Below are positions 47,532 to 53,765 of a DNA stretch of 53,765 nt, in pieces. Position 1 is the stretch's first letter. Every line of letters starts with the position of its first letter. A program made the translations under genes and the position numbers. Origin of the DNA: Bordetella parapertussis (GTDB lineage: Bacteria > Pseudomonadota > Gammaproteobacteria > Burkholderiales > SG8-41); assembly GCA_945906815.1 (NCBI GenBank), contig CAMDRT010000032.1, positions 1 to 53,765 of the forward strand, in the 5' to 3' direction. Under the pieces are notes generated by a model. It searched no databases. It was not told the origin of the DNA and saw nothing but the letters and a program-made list of their open reading frames with translations.

Positions 47532-47653
47532 ATTCTGGCATGCGCCAGAATGACGGCGCAGGAAGGCGCGCGGTAATTATTCCCGCCAACAGAAAATTCA
47601 CCGCCTCGTCATTCTGGCGAAGCACGCCCCGGACCCGATCCGGGGGCCAGAAT
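47532..47653. repeat. Two REP-like hairpins with ATTCTGGC/GCCAGAAT stems
   Basis: The first hairpin is at 47532-47551 (8-bp stem, 4-base loop). The second is at 47611-47653, where the same outer stem encloses an inner CCCCGGA/TCCGGGG stem. Both lie in the 224-bp gap between the dioxygenase and hydrolase genes and have the same GTCAT...GGC architecture as the 45.2-kb repeat. Confidence 0.75.
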
Positions 47654-47701
47654 CCAGTTCGTTTACCCATGCGCAGCATCTGAAATCTCAAAATCAAAAA
47701 C

Positions 47702-49687
47702 ATGAAATATGTTCTCGCTGCAGTTTTACTGGCGTCCGTACTCGGTGCATCCTGCGCCAGTGCCGAAGTCGTGCGTATCGATATCCACAAACGCGAAGAG
47801 CTGCTTGCCGCACGCAGCTATGGGGCGGTGGGCGCCTACGAATGGATCGAAGGTCGCGCGCACTTCACGCTGGATCCGCAAGACAGTAAAAACGCTAGCA
47901 TCGTTGACCTCAAGCTGGCGCCGCGCAATGCACAGGGGCGAGTGGCGTTTGCGGCGGATGTCGCCATCCTGCGTCCGGCAATCGCGGCGCGCGCCAATGG
48001 CGTGGTGATATTGGATGTGGTCAACCGCGGCCGTCACACCATACTGGAATATCTGAATCGCGGCAATCGCACTGCCGCAGTGGGCGCTGCGGAATTCATC
48101 GGCGATGATTTTTTACTGAAGCAGGGCGTGACGTTGGTATGGCTGGGCTGGCAGCAGGATTTGCCTGCCGATGCAGGCCTGCTGCGCCTCGCGGGGCCGC
48201 TGATTGACGGGGTCAAGGGCCGCGTCTACGGTGAATTCGCTGTGCCCGCGCGCGTGAGGGATGTTGCGCTCGGTGACAGAACCTCAATTCCCTATGCCGT
48301 GGTCGATGTGCAGCATCCGGAAAACACCCTGGCGGTGAGTCCGTCACGTGCCTTGCAAGCGCGCACCATTCCGCGCGAGCACTGGTCGTTTGCGCGCATC
48401 AAGGATGGCGCACTGACGCCCGATCCCCTGCGCGTGCAGGTCGAAGGCGGCTTCGTGCCTGGCGCGATTTATCAATTCGCGTATGGCACGCAAAATCCAC
48501 ACATCGCCGGACTCGGACTCGCCGCTGTGCGTGAGCTGGTGTCGTGGATGCGCCACGATCCGGCAGCGCTGGTGCGCGGCAGCCACGCTTACGCGTTCGG
48601 CATCTCGCAAAGCGGGCGTTTCCTGCGCCAATTCTTGTACGAGGGGTTTAACCAGGATCGGGCGGGCCGGCGCGTCTTTGACGGCATGATGGTGCATAGT
48701 GCCGGCGGCGCGCGCCGCGGCTTTAATGAGCGTTTTGCGCAGCCTTCGCGTACCACCGGCTCGCGCGTGTTCCCTTTCACCGACCTCGAGCAAAGCGATG
48801 CTGAAACCCGCCAAAGCGGCGGGCTGCTCACGCGCGCCACGCAGGCGGGTGTGGTGCCCAAAATCATCTATACCAGTTCGTCGTGGGAATACTGGGGCAG
48901 TGCCGCATCTGCCATCCACACCACGCTGGCGGGCGCAGATATGCCGCTACCCGAGAGCAGCCGCGTCTACGCGTTCGCGGGCACGCAACATGTACCCGCG
49001 CGCATGCCCCTGGTTGACTCGCCGGCGACGCGCGGACAATTGTTGCACAATCCGCTCGACTATCGACCGGCGCTGCGCGCGCTGTATAGCGCGCTCGATC
49101 TCTGGGTGCGCAGCGGCACGGCACCGCCGCCGAGCCGTTATCCCACGGTGGCCGAGCGGGGCCTGGTGGCGCGCTCCGCACTGAATGAGGCGGGCCTGGC
49201 GGGCATCAATACGCCGGCATCCGTGCAGCCGGCGTGGCGTCTGGATAACGGCGAAACACAATCGGGCATCGCCACCCTGGTGCCGCCTGCGGTGGGCAAA
49301 CCGTATCTGCTGTTGGTGCCGCAACTGGACGACGACGGCAACGAACTGTCAGGCATACGCATGCCGTCGATCAGTGTACCGTTGGCCACGCATAGCGGCT
49401 GGAATCTGCGCGCGCCCGCGATCGGCGCGCCGCGAGAGCTGCTGCAACTCACCGGCGGCATGCACCCATACGCACGCACGCGCGAGGAGCGCGCGCGCGG
49501 CGACACGCGTGCGTCGATCACCGAGCGTTACGCCTCACGCGCGCATTATCTGGAGCGTATCGCGCAGCAAGCCGCTGTGTTGGTAGAGCAACGACTGCTG
49601 CTCAACGAGGACATCCCACAGGTGGTCGACAGCGCCGGCGTGCTGTGGGATTTCATCATGGCGCAACCGGTGAAGCGTCTGCAATAA
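47702..49687 (+). CDS. Large exported alpha/beta hydrolase-domain protein (ABhydrolase_10-like)
   Basis: 661 residues with a signal peptide (MKYVLAAVLLASVLGASCASA, cleavage about 21). An N-terminal beta-rich region includes AYEWIEGRAHFTLDP. The core carries the nucleophile elbow AFGISQSGRFLRQF and the late GTQHVP His segment. It matches the uncharacterised family of large alpha/beta hydrolase-domain proteins often found near catabolic oxygenases. It is probably a periplasmic esterase or amidase. It is downstream of the TauD-type gene on the same strand, but repeats separate the two. Confidence 0.75.
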   Translation: MKYVLAAVLLASVLGASCASAEVVRIDIHKREELLAARSYGAVGAYEWIEGRAHFTLDPQDSKNASIVDLKLAPRNAQGRVAFAADVAILRPAIAARANGVVILDVVNRGRHTILEYLNRGNRTAAVGAAEFIGDDFLLKQGVTLVWLGWQQDLPADAGLLRLAGPLIDGVKGRVYGEFAVPARVRDVALGDRTSIPYAVVDVQHPENTLAVSPSRALQARTIPREHWSFARIKDGALTPDPLRVQVEGGFVPGAIYQFAYGTQNPHIAGLGLAAVRELVSWMRHDPAALVRGSHAYAFGISQSGRFLRQFLYEGFNQDRAGRRVFDGMMVHSAGGARRGFNERFAQPSRTTGSRVFPFTDLEQSDAETRQSGGLLTRATQAGVVPKIIYTSSSWEYWGSAASAIHTTLAGADMPLPESSRVYAFAGTQHVPARMPLVDSPATRGQLLHNPLDYRPALRALYSALDLWVRSGTAPPPSRYPTVAERGLVARSALNEAGLAGINTPASVQPAWRLDNGETQSGIATLVPPAVGKPYLLLVPQLDDDGNELSGIRMPSISVPLATHSGWNLRAPAIGAPRELLQLTGGMHPYARTREERARGDTRASITERYASRAHYLERIAQQAAVLVEQRLLLNEDIPQVVDSAGVLWDFIMAQPVKRLQ

Positions 49688-49784
49688 ATCTAACCCGTAG
49701 TGATTTTGACTTTGACATCCGGCGTCGCGACCGCGACGCTGCCGTAGAGCGGTCACCTGCCTTTGTAGCGGTCGAGATTGATAT

Positions 49785-51425
49785 TCACTCCCCCGTCATC
49801 CCCGCCGGCGCCCAGCCACGCTTGGCGCGTATCGCCGCGTTGCCTACAATTTCCACTATGGCCGGTTTGCCGCAAGCGAGCGCTTTGTCGAGTGCGTCGC
49901 GTATGGCGGCGGGTTTCTCCACGCGAAAGCCCACGCAGCCCATGGCATCGGCAACCTTGGCAAAATTCACTTCACGCTGGAAGGCGGCCGATTCGGCCAC
50001 GCCGCCGGAGTAGTTATTGTTCACCACCATCACCGCATTGATGCCGCAGCGTGCGGCCGTTTCCATCTCGGCCATGTGATAGTAAAAGCCTGCGTCGCCG
50101 GCGAAGCCGATCACCGGTGTATGCGGCAGCGCGGCTTTGACGCCCAGGGTGCCGGGAAATCCCCAGCCGAGCGAGCCGCCGCAGCGGATGTAGCGCTGGC
50201 CCGCTTTCATGCGCGTCATTTGCGCGGTCCACAGCGCGGCATGAAAGGTATCGACCACCAGCACCGCTTCCGGCGGCAGCCAATCGCCCAACTCTTTGGC
50301 CATGCGCTCCGGGCGTATCGGCACCTCGTCCGAATTTCGCAACGGGTCGCTCTCGGCCCAGTAATCGGCGACGTAACCGCGGCATTGTTCCAGCCACTCA
50401 GCGCGTGGCGTAGGCTGGCCGGCTTGATCGAGCATTTTTTGCAGGCTGGCCTTGGCGTCGCCACACAGCGACACCGCGTTGGGGTAGTTGCGCCCCAGTT
50501 CATGCGGGTTGATATCGAGCTGTAGGGTGCGGATGCCGATTTGGGGTACCGTCCAGCCATTGGTGACCTGGCCGCCGGTGTGGCTGCCGATGAAAAACAC
50601 CAGGTCCGCCGCGGCCACCGCTTGGTTCGCACACCAGCGCGAATAGCTGCCCGGCACGCCGACGCCCAGCGCATGATCGTCGGGCACCAAGGCCCGTGCA
50701 TGCAGGCTGGTGGCAATGGGGATTTGCAGTTTTTCGGCGAGTTGCAACACCTCTGCGCCGGCCCCGGATTTCACCGCGCCACCGCCGACCACAATGATGG
50801 GCTTGGCGGCTTTGCTTAATGCGGCGAGCGCTGCGGTGATATCCGCTGCTTCGGCTACGGGCCGAAACGGCGGATAGCGCGTATAGCGTTGCTCAAACGT
50901 GAGGTCGTAGTCCGCTTCCCTGTCGAGCATTTGGCCGGTGCTGCCGCGCAACGCCAGATGCACTGGACCGGGCGCGCCGCTGGTGGATTCGCGAAACGCC
51001 TGACGCAGCAAATCAGGAAAGCGCGCGGCGCTATCCACCGCGTAGTTGGCTTTGGTGACGCCATCCCATGCGTTGTGGTCTTCGGCGTTCTGGTAGGCGT
51101 GGCGATAACGCGGTTGATCGCCCTGGCCGCCGGAAATCGCAATCACCGGCGATCCCGCCATATGCGCGTCGCGCAGCCCCGCCGCAAGATTGGTGCTGCC
51201 GATGTCCTGACACAGGCACACGCCGGGCCTGTTTGAAGCGCGCGCGTAGCCGTCGGCCATGTAGGCGGCGGCTTTTTCGCCGTGCGTGACCACGCGTTGC
51301 ACGCCGCCGACTTTATCGATCTCCAGCATCGCAGATGGAATAATCGTGTTCACATAAAACAGATGCGAGACGCCATAGCCGCGCATCGCTTCGGCAAAAT
51401 ATCGGTGACCGGTCATTTTTGACAT
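49785..51425 (-). CDS. Thiamine-diphosphate-dependent enzyme (acetolactate synthase large subunit-like)
   Basis: 546 residues. The three-domain TPP enzyme layout is complete: catalytic Glu50 in VTHGEKAAAYMADGYAR, a central Rossmann-like domain (IIVVGGGAVKSGAGAEVLQLAEKL), and the C-terminal Mg-TPP motif GDAGF...VVNNN. It is not a typical biosynthetic IlvB (no regulatory subunit, and the substrate loop differs). Plausible reactions are decarboxylation or carboligation of a 2-oxo acid. It is divergent from another TPP enzyme over 197 bases that contain a palindromic operator-like site. Confidence 0.85.
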   Translation of the reverse strand: MSKMTGHRYFAEAMRGYGVSHLFYVNTIIPSAMLEIDKVGGVQRVVTHGEKAAAYMADGYARASNRPGVCLCQDIGSTNLAAGLRDAHMAGSPVIAISGGQGDQPRYRHAYQNAEDHNAWDGVTKANYAVDSAARFPDLLRQAFRESTSGAPGPVHLALRGSTGQMLDREADYDLTFEQRYTRYPPFRPVAEAADITAALAALSKAAKPIIVVGGGAVKSGAGAEVLQLAEKLQIPIATSLHARALVPDDHALGVGVPGSYSRWCANQAVAAADLVFFIGSHTGGQVTNGWTVPQIGIRTLQLDINPHELGRNYPNAVSLCGDAKASLQKMLDQAGQPTPRAEWLEQCRGYVADYWAESDPLRNSDEVPIRPERMAKELGDWLPPEAVLVVDTFHAALWTAQMTRMKAGQRYIRCGGSLGWGFPGTLGVKAALPHTPVIGFAGDAGFYYHMAEMETAARCGINAVMVVNNNYSGGVAESAAFQREVNFAKVADAMGCVGFRVEKPAAIRDALDKALACGKPAIVEIVGNAAIRAKRGWAPAGMTGE

Positions 51426-51525
51426 AAGGGTTCCTGGCTGTGGCGCAATGTGGGCTCGGCGGGAGGCGTCATGTTAAGTGAAATGCGCCTGCTGCGCGCC
51501 GCTGGACTCTTTAACGCGAGTACTT

Positions 51526-51544
51526 TATAGTGATTCACGCTATA
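51526..51544. promoter_or_regulatory. Operator-like palindrome in the divergent TPP-enzyme promoter region
   Basis: TATAG-tgattcacg-CTATA is a 19-base interrupted palindrome in the 197-bp gap between two divergent genes; a TTCAC pentamer is also repeated on either side of CTATA. The position suits a shared operator. No regulator gene is adjacent, and the assignment rests on symmetry only. Confidence 0.3.
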
Positions 51545-51622
51545 TTCACTCTGATACTGATGGTTGATGGTTCTGAAAGTCCGTATTACATCCGACTGTA
51601 ATAACACCCACAGGAGCACACA

Positions 51623-53281
51623 ATGGCAAAACTAACGGGCGCTGCGATCATGGCGCGAGCCTTGAAAGATCAAGGCGTTGACTACATGTTCGGCATCGTC
51701 GGTTTCCCGGTGCAGCCGATCGCGCGCGAAGCGCAAAAGGCCGGCATTAAATACTATGGCTGCCGCAATGAGCAGGCAGCGTCCTATGCCGCGGGGGCCG
51801 TCGGCTACATGACGGGCCGGCCGGGTGCCTGCCTGGTGGTATCGGGGCCGGGTGTGGTGCATGGACTTGCGGGCCTCTCCAACGCGAAGGAAAACTGCTG
51901 GCCGATGATTCTGATCGGTGGCGCCTCGCCGGTGAAGCAGAATGGCATGGGCGCATTCCAGGAAGAACGCGGCGTGCTGATCGCCACGCCTTTCTGCAAA
52001 TTTGCGCACGCCGTGGAGCATCCCTATCGCATCCCGTTCTATGTCGAAATGGCCGTGCGCAATTGCATCTACGGCCGTCCGGGCGCTGCCTACCTCGACA
52101 TGCCGGACGACATCATTCTGGGCGAGGCGGAGGAGGATACGGTCCACTTCCCCGGCCGTTGCGCTAATCCGCCGCGTATTGCCGCACCGCAGGAGTACAT
52201 CGAGCAGGCGCTGGACGTGCTGAAAACCGCGCAACGCCCGCTGGTCATTGTCGGCAAAGGCATGGCCTGGTCTGGCGCCGAGGAAGAAGTCCGCGCCTTT
52301 GTCGAGCGCACTGGCGTGCCATTCCTCGCCTCCCCCATGGGCAAGGGCGTGATCGATGACAGTCATCCCTTGTCGGTGGGCGCGTCGCGCAGCCACGCGC
52401 TGCAGGAAGCGGACGTGATTGTGCTGATGGGCGCGCGGCTCAACTGGATCATGCATTTCGGCCTGCCGCCGCGCTTTAACAAGAGTGTGCGCATCGTGCA
52501 GCTCGATATTTCGCCGGAAGCGATCAGCCAGAACGTCCCTGCCGAGGTGGCGCTGGTCGGTGATGGCAAGGCGATCGTGGGGCAACTGAACCGCGCACTC
52601 GAAGGCCGCGAGTGGTTCTATCCGAAGGATACGCCCTGGCATAAAGTGCTTGCCGAGAAATCGGCCGCCAACGCGAAACAAATCCAGTCGATGATCGACG
52701 ATGATTCGGCGCCGACCAATTACTATCGCGCGTTCCGCGACATCAGCCCGTGGATACCCAAGGACGCCATCATCATTGGCGAAGGTGCGAACACCATGGA
52801 TATCGGGCGCACGCAGATGCCGAACAACAGTCCGCGCACGCGGCTGGATGCCGGCAGCTACGGCACGATGGGCGTAGGCATGGGCTTTGTGCTGGCCGCT
52901 GCCGCAGTGCATCCGGAGCGGCCGATCATTTCGGTGTCCGGTGACTCGGCGATCGGTTTCTCGGGCATGGAAATGGAAACGGTGTGTCGCCACAAAATGC
53001 CGGTGAAGATCGTGGTGCTGAACAATGGCGGTATCGGCGGCGGTGCCGCCGCACTGCCCGACGACCCGCTGCAAGCATTGCCGGGCCATCTGACGGTCGG
53101 TGCGCGTTACGACAAAATGATGGAAGCGTTTGGCGGCAAGGGTTTTTTTGTCACCGATCCCAAGGACCTGAAAGCCGCGCTGGATGCGGCCATGGCGTTC
53201 AAAGGACCGGCGCTGGTGAACGTGCAACTGCACCACGCCGCGGGCCGCAAGCCGCAGCAGTTCGGCTGGCACACCAGTTGA
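51623..53281 (+). CDS. 2-hydroxyacyl-CoA lyase / oxalyl-CoA decarboxylase family TPP enzyme
   Basis: 552 residues, with AGGAG upstream. Glu50 (CRNEQAASYAAGAVGYMTGRPG) activates TPP, and the Mg motif is GDSAIGFSGMEMET...VVLNNGGI. The segments MGARLNWIMHFGLPPRFN and EGANTMDIGRTQMPN strongly resemble mammalian HACL1 and bacterial oxalyl-CoA decarboxylase. The active-site loop reads AFQEERG (HACL-like FQE, not the Tyr-Glu of oxalyl-CoA decarboxylase), and the Tyr that usually follows NNGGI or NNNGI is Gly472. So it may cleave 2-hydroxyacyl-CoA or another acyl-CoA. A strong terminator follows. Confidence 0.88.
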   Translation: MAKLTGAAIMARALKDQGVDYMFGIVGFPVQPIAREAQKAGIKYYGCRNEQAASYAAGAVGYMTGRPGACLVVSGPGVVHGLAGLSNAKENCWPMILIGGASPVKQNGMGAFQEERGVLIATPFCKFAHAVEHPYRIPFYVEMAVRNCIYGRPGAAYLDMPDDIILGEAEEDTVHFPGRCANPPRIAAPQEYIEQALDVLKTAQRPLVIVGKGMAWSGAEEEVRAFVERTGVPFLASPMGKGVIDDSHPLSVGASRSHALQEADVIVLMGARLNWIMHFGLPPRFNKSVRIVQLDISPEAISQNVPAEVALVGDGKAIVGQLNRALEGREWFYPKDTPWHKVLAEKSAANAKQIQSMIDDDSAPTNYYRAFRDISPWIPKDAIIIGEGANTMDIGRTQMPNNSPRTRLDAGSYGTMGVGMGFVLAAAAVHPERPIISVSGDSAIGFSGMEMETVCRHKMPVKIVVLNNGGIGGGAAALPDDPLQALPGHLTVGARYDKMMEAFGGKGFFVTDPKDLKAALDAAMAFKGPALVNVQLHHAAGRKPQQFGWHTS

Positions 53282-53291
53282 TGAGAGCACC

Positions 53292-53311
53292 CCGGCCCGC
53301 TTGCGGGCCGG
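53292..53311. other. GC-rich hairpin after the TPP enzyme gene
   Basis: A perfect 8-bp stem CCGGCCCG/CGGGCCGG with a CTTG loop lies 11 bases after the stop codon, just ahead of the main terminator. It may aid termination or mRNA 3'-end protection. Confidence 0.6.
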
Positions 53312-53328
53312 TTAGCGTTATACGGTAA

Positions 53329-53359
53329 ACCGGCGGCTCATGCCGCCGGTATTTTTTTT
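53329..53359 (+). terminator. Rho-independent terminator of the 2-hydroxyacyl-CoA lyase-like gene
   Basis: A perfect 9-bp stem ACCGGCGGC/GCCGCCGGT with a TCAT loop, followed by eight T residues at 53352-53359. It is the strongest intrinsic terminator in the window. Confidence 0.9.
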
Positions 53360-53765
53360 GCCGCAGCTATCCCCTTGCGCCGGATACGGTTTAACCCTTA
53401 AAACGGCAATTCAGCCACAGAGAACACCGAGGAGCACAGACAAAACAAGTGTTTGCACTCGCTCGTCACACGCACCTGTTTGGTGAGCGGGATAATCGCT
53501 CCAACTGGTTGATTGACCTCTGTAAACTCTGTGTTCTGACAAGAAACAAAACACCCCGCCCCATGTTTGTTTGCCAACGCCTGTCACGCGCGCGGGATGG
53601 GGAGACGCTGTGACCCAATGCTTTTTCTAGGACTACTGATACCAACAACACTCGTCACCCCGGCGTAGGCCGGGGTCTAGAAACGTACTGGATGCTGGCC
53701 TACGCCAGCATGACGAGGTGGTTTTAATGAGAGCTGCGGTAAAGTATTGATGCTCACAAGAACGC
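53360..53765. other. Gene-free window end made of dispersed repeats
   Basis: No gene is supported. It has TTAAAACGGCAATTCAGCC and ACCGAGGAGCACAG (cf. 45131-45200), a CCCCATG...ATGGGGAGAC module at 53559-53612 (cf. 45392-45441), and copy 2 of the 160-bp repeat. Confidence 0.7.
53604..53765. repeat. About 160-bp dispersed repeat, copy 2 (cut by window end)
   Basis: This matches 45211-45374 in direct orientation with few differences and carries the same two hairpins. Here it is directly preceded by the CCCCATG module, whereas in copy 1 that module follows, as expected if the parent unit is tandem and both loci are partial copies. Confidence 0.9.

Noticed and set aside
51632..53290. A 552-codon open frame on the minus strand opposite the HACL-like gene
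   Set aside because: It mirrors the real gene exactly, has a His/Arg-rich composition and no family features; it is a GC-driven shadow.

Overview
The window is GC-rich chromosomal DNA, most likely from a betaproteobacterium (Burkholderiales/Nitrosomonadales-like, possibly uncultured). The reasons are the ftsK-lolA-rarA block with trxB and serS nearby, a glnB gene preceded by the remains of nadE (the usual betaproteobacterial nadE-glnB order), two Bug-type periplasmic solute receptors (a family greatly expanded in Burkholderiales), and many CaiB/BaiF CoA-transferase, Rieske, TauD and amidohydrolase genes. No phage, plasmid or complete insertion sequence is seen. The intergenic spaces are unusually rich in small palindromic and heptamer repeats.

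Layout. 1-6.9 kb: end of a class V aminotransferase, a class-I glutamine amidotransferase-like hydrolase, then rarA, lolA, ftsK and a FecR-domain protein on the minus strand. 7-11 kb: a Crp/Fnr regulator, trxB, an Smr-domain gene bracketed by heptamer repeats, glnB, a gutted nadE, and an oxaloacetate decarboxylase-like gene. 11-18.6 kb: hydrolases, a FemAB-like acyltransferase, a NUDIX enzyme, a D-threonine aldolase-like PLP enzyme, a cupin dioxygenase-like protein, a Tat-exported amidohydrolase and a Bug receptor. 18.8-27.4 kb: a very long amidase, serS, a Rieske oxygenase, a NUDT19-like NUDIX, an MFS carrier, a PDZ protein that looks like a dead HtrA protease, and a small Cys-rich protein.

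27.8-33.7 kb is the most distinctive block: two tandem amidohydrolases, then two tandem class III CoA-transferases, all in one direction and nearly touching, facing a luciferase-like flavin oxidoreductase. In each pair the second copy has an altered catalytic acid (Asp to Asn in the amidohydrolase, Asp to Glu in the CoA-transferase). This suggests paired, possibly heteromeric enzymes in an uncharacterised carboxylic or aromatic acid pathway.

33.9-37.7 kb: a RelE/HigB-type toxin (apparent ATA start) with its HigA-like antitoxin, tRNA-Ser(CGA), a diguanylate cyclase, a quinone oxidoreductase and a CBS protein. 37.8-45 kb: a minus-strand signalling operon made of a CHASE3-GAF-histidine kinase-3xREC sensor (broken by one in-frame TGA), CheR, and a CheB-REC-GAF-PAS-HWE kinase fusion. 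No MCP, CheA or CheW is present.

45-53.8 kb: intergenic repeat clusters, a Bug receptor, a TauD/TfdA dioxygenase, a secreted alpha/beta hydrolase, and two divergent thiamine-diphosphate enzymes, one of which closely resembles 2-hydroxyacyl-CoA lyase/oxalyl-CoA decarboxylase. All calls rest on reading motifs and family resemblance by eye; no database search was run.
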